A DNA stretch of 64,000 nucleotides from Gnetum montanum (GCA_015680685.1 MNCI01009146.1:463931-527930), one strand, 5' to 3'; numbered from the stretch's first letter, positions 47,179-59,420 are shown. Notes: a model not told the origin generated them from the sequence alone. Numbers and translations: made by a program.

Positions 47179-47191
47179 CTCTAATATCAAG
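47179..47191 (-). promoter_or_regulatory. copia primer-binding site, degraded
   Basis: Minus strand CTTGATATTAGAG sits between the LTR end and the gag start. It is a decayed form of TTGGTATCAGAGC (tRNA-iMet type). Confidence 0.6.
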
Positions 47192-47780
47192 TGAAGGAAT
47201 AATAAGCAGTGAGAGAATTTCTTGGTTATCTTGACTTTACAAAGAATTACGTAATAAAATTTATATTTTTGGACATAGAAAGTTCTATACAATTTGGAAA
47301 AATGAAGTATTACAAAAGATACTAGAATTTGAGGTAATATTATGTTCATTATAATTTATCAATAATTGTAGCACTTCTAGTAGTGCAACTTTGAGAGATT
47401 TTAATCCAAACATTGTTAGGTTTTTTATACTAAAATTTTAACTAATAATTTTCCTAGATATTAGCTTTCAAAAAACTCTAATATCACATTAAATTGTTAT
47501 GCAATGAAAGAAAAATTATCTAATAATTTATAATCATTTATTTTGGTAAAAATTCAAGATTCAAAAAATCTACAAAATTACAGAGATAATTTCTATCAAA
47601 CTATAGTAGATATTGAATTTAAATTTTAGATCACATAGGCACCTATTTTAGCTTTTTAATAAATTTATAATCACTAGAAAAATGTTGCAAAATGACTAAG
47701 ATATGATTGAAATAGTAAATTTTTCCAATTCTAGCTATTCAACTTCCAAGATTAATTAAATAATGATGAATGATGTTGAT
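47192..47780 (-). repeat. copia-type 5' LTR (same family as 5305-5382 + 15218-15700)
   Basis: The inner end is TGAAGG at 47192, next to the PBS. Homology with the split LTR around element 1 covers about 47210-47780. The outer end was not determined; it may extend toward 47900, where GT-rich DNA begins. Confidence 0.65.
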
Positions 47781-47901
47781 ATATGTTAATGAATTGATAA
47801 AGTTATGAAAGATTTATTTATGAATTGATGATGATAGAGTTATATTCTTTTTAAAATTATATTGATGATTCCATGATACAAATTTCTAGGAGATTCATTA
47901 G

Positions 47902-48002
47902 ATGTGTGTGTTTGTGTGTGTGATAGGTGAAAAATAATACAATAGCTCCAATGACCCAAAAAATCCTAAAAATTACATCTGTGTGTGTGTGTGTGTGTGT
48001 GT
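47902..48002. repeat. GT/TG microsatellites
   Basis: Two TG-rich runs: tgtgtgtgtttgtgtgtgtg at about 47902-47921 and an uninterrupted run at about 47980-48002. Confidence 0.85.
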
Positions 48003-51000
48003 GGATTGAGATCAAAGTAACATTAAAACTATCCATTAATTTAGAAATTTTTTTATATTTTATTAAAATAAACCCCTTTTGTATAATACAAACAAAAACT
48101 CATTATCTTCTAATGTAAAAAGATAATAATAAAAACCCATGTTAACAAAGTGGATAATTGATAAAGTATTTATAATTTTTATGTATTTTATGAATATAAG
48201 AATGAAATAATAATAAATACATATGCATCACAATCCCCCATGGGTATAAGCACAATGATATGTCATAATTCTTTATGGGATAGGTGCAACACCACACATA
48301 TAAAGTAATAAATGACTCCTAGTAACAACCTTGATGGCTCAACATCATGCCATTTAATTGTGATTTCCTTGGATAAGAATGACTTGTTGTATGTTGTTGA
48401 AATGCAAATGAGATAAATATTTTTAGTGTTTTAATGTTTTGAGGCATCAATGGTATAAAATAAGAAAAAAACCATGAGCTTTATTCATTATACAAACATT
48501 NGTGTCAATGCCCTTATGTTAATGCAAGAGGTGTGCTAGTGTAAGGTTGTTAGTGTGCTCCCCTATCACACTCCAAGTCGACAAATCCAAATGAAATCTT
48601 AAAGACTAGAGGATATGTTGAAAAGGTCTTAGGACATTTGAATGAAGTTGTAACATCCTAAGGAACTCAAAACATGCACATAACCTAGAAGTATGACACA
48701 AGAGACAAGGATGCGTGTCTAAGAGATACAAACCTTAATTGAACATGCTAAAACTATAAACACAAAGTGCATTAAAAAATTTCTAAGTCTAGGGCTTATA
48801 ATGGACATACAGAATATCATTAGATAACTCATTATTTCCTCATGAGTAAGTAAAGATGGTTCCATAGATTTAATACTTAAGATAAAAAATAGGAACTAGA
48901 AACATAATAAGATTAATGTGAAGGAATTATAATTGTATAAAATATAAACTATGGCTATATTACAACATAAGTTACCTTGCTGAGAAGTGCTAGGAGGTGG
49001 TGGCTAAGAACAAAATCCTCATTATGTATCTTCATGATATGGGAAGAACCTAGAAGTATTAGGTGCAAACATGTGAAATCTTTGTAACTGTGTTTCAAGG
49101 TTTGTCATCCTAGCTTGGAGCTACTAATTCTACTCATGCATTCATCTTTGCTCTCCTAGTAGTGCTTAACTATGTTCCTCTACATCTACTTGGAACTTTT
49201 TGTGATTCTTTTTTTCCTATGATAGGGCATGTTGGAAAACCTTTAATTCAAATGCCACTCAATGAAGTCTTTATTTTAGCTCACTATGTGTTCTACCTAA
49301 AAATGTTTGGGCCACATATAGATATCTCCTATTCTTCTCTTATACATTCTTTTTTTTCCTTCTTAAGTCTCCTCTCAAGGAATATGACTACTACTTCATG
49401 AAAGAGGATGTACATGTCCTTTAAGAGGTCCATCTTTTTCTAGAAAGTTGGCTTACATGTAGCCATATGATGGAGTTTAACTACAATGTATTGAATTTTA
49501 TGTTCATCTATGTCTTTCTCCAATCACATGCTTATTTATCAAAGTTGCAAGTCTATGTAATTTATGTAGCTTAACATTCTAGGTTGCCTACTTAATTAGT
49601 TGGATCATTTTAAGCGTATTAGTCTCCTTGGTTGTCTTGTCTACTAGCTCTTGCTACAAATTCCGTTGTTTCTTTCCTGTATGAAGATATCTATCTTAAA
49701 ATTATACCATAATCTAACTCTTGTCCTCAAGTCTTCATAGCTAATTGGAAAGGAAAATTAAATACTTTTCTTATCTTGAATCATTTTCTTCCATTTATGG
49801 GATTAATGCTTTAACATCCTAATTTTCCTCTCCAAGTCATCTTTCATGAACTAGGCTTGTTTCTCCACTTATCATACCTTGAAAAATTCAAGTTGTAGGT
49901 GCTTAATCCATACCATAGGTATGCCTATAGAACGTACTAGTACCAATGGTATGCTGGATTCCAACTACTCTTACAACCATTGCACCTTTTCCTAGCTCAT
50001 TTATAACTCCCTTAGATAGAAAGCTTGATCAGCATTTATGATTTTACGTGTGACACATACTTTTATAAGTTTAGTTTCCATCATGCTATTAATGTTCATC
50101 AACATGAATTCAATGCATGAATATACTCTTTACTCTTCTTCTACCTAGTAATTACTTCCATGTTAATCAATAGGTATAGAGGACTATTGTTACATGCTTG
50201 ACATTATACATGGACTTATCCCCATAGAAGATCTCCAATACATAATTATTGTCAGTTTATAGACTCTTCAATGTTTCTACTTCTGTCATCAATCAACATG
50301 TTGTCAACTTGATAGTATATCCTAATAGCTTGTTAGCTTTGAGAACTTCTTAAATATCTAGGTCAATCATGCTTGAGAAATAATTAGAGTTGAAGTTAAT
50401 GGATCTTTTTAATTCTAGCTTATCTTAAATTAGATTAATGGGTAATATCACAAAACTCTTGTTTTCCTTTAGAATTTTGTCAAAGTTAATCTTCTTTTTG
50501 AGATCCATTTTGATAGTGATCTCTAATTATGAATTTTCCTCAAAATTATATAACTCTCAAGAATAATTTTCACAATCATAGTTGCACTAGACCCTTATTT
50601 TCTTAAGATCAAAGAAAACTTTATGCAATTCGCCCCAAATCATAATGTGCCCTTTGTAATAGATCATGATTAACTAAATAATTAGATTTTTGACAACATG
50701 TGATAATAGATTATTTATTGGCATATGTTTAGATTCATTTTGAGTATTTATAAATTAAGGTGATAACTATCATGAATGAAATTATATTATTTTCTTTTTT
50801 AAGTACAAGCATATTTTTTTTCATAAGACCATTCAATTCCTCCTTTCTATCATCATACTTTCATAACTTATTAGGAGTTTGGAAAGCTAGGCCTATAAGG
50901 TTTATTTCTTGGGTATCTATTCCACTTTAATTTGGAATAAATACAATTATTGCTTGATTGTGTGAATCAATAATGAGATTTACTTTTTAGGCGTATCTTC

Positions 51001-51480
51001 CATCTATATTACAAACCTTACTTCTATCACATTTTTCCTTATCACATTCTTGGGCCATGTATCTCTAAATAGCGTCAACCTTGTCCTAAATTCATAACAA
51101 CACATAGGTTATATATTCTATATGATGTTCCTACAAAGGATAAGTATATCTTAGAACTTGACTATTGAAGAAGACTCTCCATCATTTGTTTTAGCATTCT
51201 GAGTTCTTCATGTATGATTTTCATCTTCACACGATCAATTTATGAACTTTTCTTTTTTGCAAATTAAGATTCTTTTACTTATTTTTCCAACTTCTTATGC
51301 TTACCTCATCTTGGTAATCATTCTAGCCTTGTTATTTTAGCTTCTTCAAGACAATATGAAGTAACATGTCTCTTCGTAACTTCTTTTGGTTACTATATCA
51401 ACCACTATTTTGTTATCTTTCTATCATTTTTTAATCCTTTGTTAATTATTAACTTCTTTTGATCAAAACACATCCACTTC
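48003..51480. other. 3.5 kb without supported gene; N at 48501
   Basis: AT-rich sequence. Minus-strand frames between about 51250 and 49080 contain short Lys/Glu/Leu-rich helices such as DLERKIRMLKH, KMKIIHEELRMLKQMMESLL and MTNLETQLQRF that could be a ruined coiled-coil protein, perhaps another retroelement accessory ORF. Stops are too frequent to join them. A single N is at 48501. Confidence 0.4.
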
Positions 51481-53392
51481 TTTATGAGTCCAATCTTGCT
51501 ATGATACTATTGATGCCTAGAATTTGGACACACCAACACTTGGGGAAAAAAACGTATTTGAGGAGACTATTGCCTAGGGTGCCTCCCATATGGGTATGGA
51601 AACCTGAGAATAGTCTTAGTTGGAGAGGGCTATGTGGCCTTTTGAAAATAGTGAAAAAAATGAAAATTCTAATTAGAATAAGTGTCTTGAATTCAAGAAT
51701 ACAATAAGTAACCAAAATAAATTTTCCTTGATTCTTAGTTGTTGCTGCTTGTCCATTGCGAATGCTGCCACATCCAACATTGCCTATAGCCACTGAATGA
51801 GGGAGGGAGAGAGAAGAGGCTAAATGAAGGGGTTGGCTGACGTGTCTCTAATGCATAGATAGAACATGCCCCATCGCTGGCACAAGAGAGTAATATTTGT
51901 CCTTGTTTGAAGAACCTTGCCGTGGATGTATTGCTTGCCAAAAATACAACGAAATTGTAGAACCCATGCCTACAACTACTGTTGTCAACTACTACAACAC
52001 GATAACAGAGATAGAGAGAGAGAGAAGAAGAAGAAGAAGAAGAAGCCACTAGGTCCCGATATCATGTGGTTCGTAGATACATTGTTGTCTCCAATCTTAT
52101 GTCTACCACTATCACAGGTCTATCGCGGAAAGGGAAAAGAAAACCACCATCACTTGGTTTCCTATTGAGATTGTTGACCATCATCCATGCAGCTCTACTA
52201 CTACTAACTATCATTGGTTCATTGCTAAGAATAAAGAAACAAGAATGTAGAACCCACCTGTCACACTTGCCATTTACGTGATTCATCTATACCGCTGTCA
52301 TCGCAAGAAAAAAAGGAGAAGAGAGAGAGAAAGAAAACCAATGCCCACTAGTTTCTTAGCCCCTGTAGGCCCCCTTGCCTATCTGCATGTACCTCAATGG
52401 AGAGAGATGCAACTATTCAAGAAGAGAGCCCAATTTGTTAAGGAGGCCCTCGCTCCCCTCCATTGGGAGATCGATCAATCCTTTTTCTGCAATCCTCTAC
52501 TTTATAGCTACCTGCTAGTGATGTTTCACCTCCCTGCAAGTCAGTACACCTTCTTGCATGTTAGTTCACCTTCCTGTACGTTGGTTCACCTTCCAAGTGC
52601 ACATTGATTCAGCTTCATGCATGTCGGTCCATCTTCTTGCATGTTAACATTGCTTGTTGAAATGGTATATGATTTTATAGGATAGTTTTGTAAATCATGG
52701 CCCCATGTGATAGCATGGGCGAGATTGGCCACAATAAATACCATCTCATAGGTAGATGTGATTTTATGCTCTTATACAACTCTAATTATTAGGATCGATG
52801 TTCTCTGTAATATACAATCTTCATATCACCAACTTAACATCTTTATTGCATATGTACTTCTTTGTATAATTAACCTTATTTTATATAACCACCACTCGTA
52901 ACCATTATTGTTATGAATTCTATTCTCAAACTTATTATTCATAACTTACAATTAAGTTACAAATGCTTATGTTAGACTTATTATTATAGTCTAACTCTTT
53001 GTGCTTTGCTAAGTCTTCTCCAACTTAACTTCTTTTTGTCTATTGTACTTTATTGAGTTACATCTAACTTCATAAACTTTTTTGTGCTTCATTAAGCTAC
53101 TCTTATCTTAGATTTGTCTACTTATGCACTACTTCTTCATAAGTCTTGCTTTTCTTATTCCATCATAACCTTTTGATCGTCATTCTCTTTTTCATTAAGA
53201 AACCAAAATAAGCTTGGTATGACATAATTTGGATCTTTAATTCTTCTTTGGGAAACTGGATCATATGTTATAATGATCACACTTATGACCTGTAATACTT
53301 ACTTATCAATTCTTCAAATGGAACTAAATATTCCTTCATCATCCTAACATTTGTAATTGGTAAAATATTGAGAAATACAATGGTATGAATAG
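51481..53392. other. non-coding stretch with purine microsatellites and a minisatellite
   Basis: Contains (GA)n/(GAA)n runs at about 52008-52046 and 52316-52336. A minisatellite with a unit of about 20-23 bp (CTTGCATGTTAGTTCACCTT type) lies at 52527-52649, five to six copies. Overlapping open frames on both strands (51459-52607) are short, basic or low-complexity, and are not supported. 52650-53392 is AT-rich with nothing recognised. Confidence 0.55.
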
Positions 53393-54282
53393 TGATGAGC
53401 AATGAGGTGCCCCTACGCCCAACCATAGGAATCACAAGCATTCACACATGATTCAGTCAAATTCCAAAGACTACGAGCACTTACGCACAGTATTCTAGCC
53501 ATCAAAATCCTTGTTAGAATGGTCATTGTCCTCTCAACCTCACTTGTGACATTTTAGAACAATGGTTAAGTGAGACTGAGGCATATGATTTTTATGTGTT
53601 TTCTTTTATTCTTAATATTTAATTCATCTAATATAGGGAGTAAAAAGGGATAGATAATTGAAGGTTTCACTATTCTATCGCTCGACTCCTCCTAGCATAA
53701 GTAGTCGTCCCCATCCTCCGTGCACATCCCAAGCATGTCCTAATCACTACTGGGTTGCCAGATGTTAAGTGTCACTAGGTTGCCAAGTGTTAGACATATG
53801 TTCGAGGTGGTCATGCTTATGTGTTCTCATGGGCTACTAAAATGTACTGTGACTATAAAGCAATAATAGAATCATAAAAACTATTAAAGTCTTAAAGTAT
53901 TAAAATATTAATGCCTAAGTAATCTAGTTCAAATGCTACAAGGAGTGTTCAAAAAGCTTATCTTTATTCTCATTTACACAAATGGGCTCAGGTATAGTAG
54001 TGCTCGAATAAAGAGCGATACACTCTTTGAACTATGTATGCGGGCACTTGGAAAATAATCTAACTCCTACGAAAACAAACTACAAAAGCTTCTCTACAAC
54101 TTGAACAAAAGGTGCCATAAATGCTATGGGTGCACACATATTTAAAGTAGAAAATAGACTTTGGGTTGATGAGGACACATCAATGCTTGGAAAGATGTGT
54201 TGATGAGGTCATGTCAATGTGACCACATTCATGAGGCTTCGTCGACACAACCCAATCAATGTAGTGACTGGATGCTTCATCA
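53393..54282 (-). repeat. element 3 3' LTR (890 bp)
   Basis: Plus-strand ends TGATGAGCAA and GGATGCTTCATCA. The U3 14-bp array has five units at 54199-54268, of the same GTTGATGAGG type as in element 2 but more diverged. An AATAAAGAG motif and a degraded TATA (ACATATTTAAAG, complement) are present. Confidence 0.9.
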
Positions 54283-54321
54283 TACCCCCATGACTGAGTG
54301 AAAACTTGTCCTTAAGTTTGT
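54283..54321 (-). promoter_or_regulatory. element 3 polypurine tract and conserved leader
   Basis: Minus strand: aaacttaaggacaagttt, then tcactcagtcatgggggta abutting TGATGAAGC. The PPT tcatgggggta is identical to that of element 1. Confidence 0.85.
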
Positions 54322-54511
54322 TACAATTTGGAAGGTTTGAGGTGATTAACAACACACATAGCAAAACATCTCAAGATACCTATTGACGTTAACAATACAC
54401 CAAGTGCCCGAGGGTACGAAAGGAATTACAAAATTGTGGTGTTTGTGGACAAAAAAATTGAACACCTTGACAACAATGGATGCACAACCCTACTATAGCT
54501 ACTAAAGAAGG

Positions 54512-57367
54512 TCATATAGTGCCTAGTGGTAGTAGTTCTGAGGGGCCCTCATCAACTTTAGGTGCATGCGATGGTTGAGGTGGTGGTTGTGGTTTTCCTA
54601 TGGCTATTGCAACTTTTGGAGGCAATTGGAAAGCCTCCAACAAAGCCCTCATTTTGTCTTCTTTACTTCTAGGATTGTTCACAGTCCAAGTAGCTTTGCC
54701 AAAGTGTGCTAGAACAAGAACATCCTAAGGACATAGAAGCGTAGGGAAGAGCTTCTTTAAATTGATGAACTAGGCCAAAAACTATTTTTTTTCAACGTCA
54801 AATGCTCAGATTGATGCTTACAACTGCTAGTGGTCATCCATTTGTCGAGCCAAGTTCTCCACAATAGAGCATTTTCCTTCAAAGTGGATGTGAAGAACTT
54901 CAAGTTCCACATTTACTATTTCTAGCTTTTTCTTTATCTCCTTATGCACCTTGAACTTGCCCTCGTATAATGAATACAAGGTGGCCACCTGCTTCTCAAG
55001 GTCTAACTGTAGCCTCCCAGCTATAAGCATGGCTATGTTTGCATAATGAAGGTTGGCTAGTTCTATGTATTCTATGATTTCTTCAATCTACAACTCCTTG
55101 AGACGAATCTTAGCATGGTTGTAAGCGTTTAATCCATCAATGATGGGTTGCCATACCTTACCTCCTTCCTTGAGTTGTTGGAGGGCTTGATTCATCTTAG
55201 CCTTTGTGACTTGGATTTCTTTTTCATTAATTTCTTTTTGCAACCCCACTTGGTCCCTATGGTGATTTTTCACTCGTTCAAACTTGCGGACCTCATTCTT
55301 CCAAGCAATGATCTCAATGGTTATCTTCTATTGCAAGGCTTGAACTTCCTGCATTGATAGATTGCGATTCTTGGTAGCTAATCTTCTTACATTGGTGTTT
55401 ACCCTAGCTAGCTCCTCCTGCTGTTAGTAGATAAAATCCTTCATTTTTTGATTTTTGAGACCAACATTACACAGGAAATGAACTTCAGCGGTCAACCCAA
55501 CATTTTCCTGGTGAACCTTTGTCAAGTCCTTGTTTAGATAATAAGAACAGGCTTCCACTAAGGACTTGTCAAAGATCGTCGACTCCCGCTCGTACTCGAC
55601 CTATTGGAGCTTGTTTTGAAGTTGTTAAAGAGCTTCATCTATGGTGACTTCATGGTTTCTTATTGCTAGATTGGCAAGTTGGGCCCTTAGTTGGATAACC
55701 TCCATAGCTAAGCGATGATTGTCTACCTAAGCTACTTCTAGTTGCCCCTCTAGGATGAGGCATTTTTCCTTTACTAAGAGTAGCTCTAACTAGGTTGCAG
55801 TGATGTTGTCCAAAAGGTCAAAGACATCTGGAAGCGATTGCCCAGTTCCCACCAGTCGGTCCAACAACTCCTCATGTTGTGATGCATTGATTTTACCACT
55901 CTAAGCACCTACAAACATCTACACAAATCTAAACCCATGTACATTTGGTACAGGCACTGCAGATGCATTAAGAGCCATGGCGATCGTATCAGTAACCATG
56001 TCTACCGCGACTTCCTGTCCTTGGTGCTACATTATCAAGACAATTTCACCTTCACCCTCCTCCAAGCGCACCAAGAAAGTAGCAGCATTCCCTAAAATTT
56101 TTGAGAATAATTGTTGGGTCAGTGACACCATTACTTCTCGAGTGCTAGGGTCTATTCGCATGAGCACCTATGTTCATGCTATTGAAAGCAACGGCCCTTC
56201 CCTCTGCAATAGGCTCACCAATGGAGCCACTTGCTCTTGATGGCTCAAGGCAAGGCAATACATCGAAGACTCTCCACCACCGCTGGTTCCTATCTATTAC
56301 TCTTGTTGGTGGAGGAGTGACTATCAAATCTCATGTATGTGCTCTATGATCATGTATGAGTCTGACCTTGTTGCTTGTGTGAATGGTGGAGGTGGTGGCT
56401 ACTCTTCCTCCATTCTTGTTGTGGCGGGTGTTTTATCTCTCATCATCTCACACCATAAGGTAATTGGAGCATGACAAAGTATGTCATTGTCATATCAGGT
56501 TATCCCTGCCCATTTGCACAATTTTCTGATCAAGCAGGGAAAGGGCAAAGCTCGCCTTCCATGTTCATTTTCCGTGAACCGTTTCTCAATTTCTAGGAAG
56601 AGTAACTATGGAAGGTTGATGGGAAATTTTTTTCTTAAAGTGGCACATCCACAAGCGAAGGTAGTGATTTTGCTAGGTCTTACCATTGGATTTAAGTGGT
56701 AAGACACAATTTTGGAGTAAACTTGTTTAGCAATGGTCAATGTGCCAAAATCTTTGCGATCTACCCCATAACATTGCTTGGTTTACTCTACTTTCACTTT
56801 GGGGTCTGCTTGTTTTGAAATTTTTTCCACATCAGCCCTAGTCTCAGGTAACCCAAGGGCTTGTGCGATTGCATCTGAAGAGTAAGACACATGGATACCT
56901 TTGATTCTTACTCATGACCCCGGCTGCCGATTTTTCCAGGAGAGATAGGTTTCCCCCAAGTACCACTCACCACTGGACGTGATGATTGGTCACATGGGAT
57001 AATTTTTCAGTTGAGTTCTGACTTCCTTTGGTGCACTTTCTAAGAATGGTCCAAATTTTAATTTCTGAAGGACCATTTGTTGCAGCTCTTTCGGCTTGAT
57101 AGCATCAAGGTAGGCCCTAGTCAAGGTGACCGCAAGGTATGGCACTCTCGCTGGAATCTCGTCCTTGTGTGATTATTCTATGGGAACCTCTTCTTCAAGA
57201 ATCTGATGAATAGATTCCATGTCAGGTTCCTCATGGAGAGGTTCAGTTGCATGTGAGCCCTCTACATGCTCTTGAGGTCACGTGCCTCATCCCCATCCAG
57301 TTCTAGGTTGCTTCTCTCGAGGTTGTGATGGTTCTTCCTCCCTCAGACATCTTGGTTTTGGTGCCAT
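54512..57367 (-). pseudogene. third ORF of element 3: transposon-protein-like domain plus long coiled coil
   Basis: The span from ATG (complement of 57365-57367, MAPKPRCLREEEPSQPREKQ) to TGA (54512-54514) is 2856 bp, exactly 952 codons, and much of it can be read with scattered stops. N-terminal third: FGPFLESAPKEVRTQLKNYP, ITSSGEWYLGETYLSW, YSSDAIAQALGLPETRADVE, KQVYSKIVSYHLNPMVRPSK and ALPFPCLIRKLCKWAGI. This resembles PF20167-type/Athila ORF-1 domains. A linker with many Pro follows. From about residue 480 a coiled coil runs to near the end (for example NQALQQLKEGGKVWQPIIDG at about 55140-55200; LEKQVATLYSLYEGKFKVHK at about 54950). The tail KATWTVNNPRSKEDKMRALL and EAFQLPPKVAIAIGKPQPPP is conserved in element 2. 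No membrane segment was recognised. Assignment is by eye. Confidence 0.75.
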
Positions 57368-57515
57368 CTGTAATCATATCATAACCACAAATTAAAATGT
57401 GTGCATGTTGCCCCAAAATGGCAATAAGATACCTTCTCATGCTGCCCTGGCTATGATAGTGAATGTGCATTTCGTTTGATCTAAGGTGGTGTACATAAGC
57501 AAATTCATCGATCCA

Positions 57516-57672
57516 CCCTAACCCTAGGTGTTCGAATTACCCTAGGTACGTTAAGTCTTGGGTTAGCTTTGATTAACCCTAGGTGTTTGGATTACCCTAG
57601 GGTGCATTAAGTTTTGATTAACCCTAGGAGGCGTTAATTCTTGGGTGCGTTAAGTCTTGGGTTAGCCATTTT
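57516..57672. repeat. tandem repeat, unit about 50 bp, 3 copies
   Basis: Copies begin at about 57527, 57573 and 57617 with AACCCTAGGTGTT or AACCCTAGG, followed by ttaccctagg and (g)ttaagt(c/t)ttg. It lies in the leader of the third ORF and is not found at the same place in element 2. Confidence 0.75.
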
Positions 57673-57862
57673 GTCCCTAGGTATCGAATCATTGACCCCC
57701 ATGACGTAGAGCATACCTCTGGTAGCAAAAGAGTGAAAGAACGAGTAAATGTGGATAAGCAATAGGAAGGTGATATGTGTGAGAAGGAGAGTGGACGTGG
57801 AAAACTTGAAAAAATCCCCTAATGTTATGAACAAATGGGTAAGAGGCTAAGGCATGATGTGC

Positions 57863-57960
57863 GTATATATAGTGGTTTGGGCCATGCATTGACAGGGCCG
57901 CGTAATAGTGGATGCTTGCATCTATGGGGCTGCGTCGACATGATTATTCATCTATGTTGA
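57863..57960 (-). promoter_or_regulatory. internal promoter candidate of element 3
   Basis: Minus strand CACTATATATACGC (TATA at 57863-57872) lies about 500 bp before the third-ORF ATG, the same arrangement as in element 2. Upstream, about 57880-57960, are diverged GACGCAG/GTCAACATAGATG phrases loosely like the U3 array. The ATG is preceded by ATGATTACAG, a splice-acceptor shape. Confidence 0.45.
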
Positions 57961-59420
57961 CCATCATTGATAGAGGAAGGAAAGGCCAAAATTTGTGAAT
58001 TGTAGTTTAAAACTAGAGTTATTGAAGGGCTCAGAGACCTAAGGACATCATGAGACGAAGTAGAAGGAGTGTCAAATGCAACAAAAGAGTCGAATCTTGG
58101 AGAACATCATAAGATGGAGCTTGGGCGATGAAGACCCTCGGAATGGGTGGCATAGAAAAGGTCGACCAACTATATCAAAGGGGTAGAAGATTAACAGTAG
58201 GGACCAAAGGGATGTGCAAGTGAGTCCTCCCCATAGTAGGCTTCAACCTTATGTGCCCTTGCACATCGTCAACATAGGAGTTCATGGGTCCCATACTTAA
58301 TTAATGATCATCAGAAGTTAATACTCACACCCACAAGAACCAACCAAAGGATTTACAAGTTCTAGCAAACCAAGATATATGATCAAAACATAAAACTGGT
58401 AGTGAGGTGAGTAACAGAGAGTAATTAAGGAAGGGAACAAAATGTGTGAAATGGAATTCCTAATTGTGGTCACATGAAGTCCCTTGTGAAGTTCGTGATT
58501 AAGTGACCTGGTAGGATCCATCCTCAATCCAGACCAAAACCAACCACGTTCAGTGACTTCGCATCAACATTCTAAGACTAGTCCTTCCCTTGGAACACAA
58601 AAGTGCCGTCACAAAACAACCACCATTCCAAGTGAGAAAGGGCTTGCGTTAGAGGGGACAAAACAAGTCCCATAACTAGTGCTTGTAGTCCTTTAGAGTT
58701 GGTCTAAGGGATGTGCTTTGAATTCCTATGCTTTTTTTTTTCTCGACTAGAAACCACACCATGCAAAGACATAGATGTTTGCACATTTATTTTGTCCAAG
58801 GGATGTGCTTTGAATCATCATCATTTTTTTTTTGAATGATGAGGACCACACCATGCAAGGATGGATTGCTATTTAGCTTCCTGTTATGAAGGGATATGGA
58901 ATGGTAAGAAGTCCATGAGAACATGTTTGCATACAAGGGAATAGAAAAGCACAAAGAATGCTACATTCCCTTGAAATCACATCCTGGTCAACCCATTGGA
59001 TCCTTCTCAAGTTGGGAAACTACGCAAACCACAAATTAATTAAAGTTGTTTTGAATGAAAGAGGGATTGCATGTTTCCAAAATATGGAAAACCATAGAGT
59101 GTGTGGATGGGTGGATGACGTGGATTGACTACATGTTAAATGAAATGAAAGTATAACTTAGCTTCCTGAAATAAAAATGCTAAGGTGAGAACTAGATATA
59201 GTAGGCAACCATAATAAGCATGCCCCCGTTGGGTGCAACCATCTCACCATCACATCCTGTGGCAATAAGGCAATAAGATAGATTTATTAGTGAAAATAAA
59301 TAGAGGGAAATAACTAACATAAAATAGAATAGAATGACTAAAGGTGAAATATATATATATCTATAAATTAGAGAAAGAGTAGGTAAGAAATGTCAAATGT
59401 ATGAATGATGGTGTAAAAAA
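57961..59420 (-). other. non-coding block between integrase and third ORF (element 3)
   Basis: Homologous to 27431-29040 and 12511-14358. It includes two copies (about 58705-58765 and 58795-58860) of the motif with aggg(a/t)tgtgctttgaat, a T-run and accacaccatgcaa(a/g)ga. No gene is seen. Confidence 0.65.

Noticed and set aside
52008-52607. Host gene suggested by overlapping open frames on both strands
   Set aside because: Frames are driven by purine microsatellites, are short, and show no domain or splice-consistent structure.
57516-57672. Telomere-like CCCTAA sequence
   Set aside because: Only one CCCTAACCCTA match occurs; the true unit is about 50 bp with CCCTAGG, not the plant telomere CCCTAAA.
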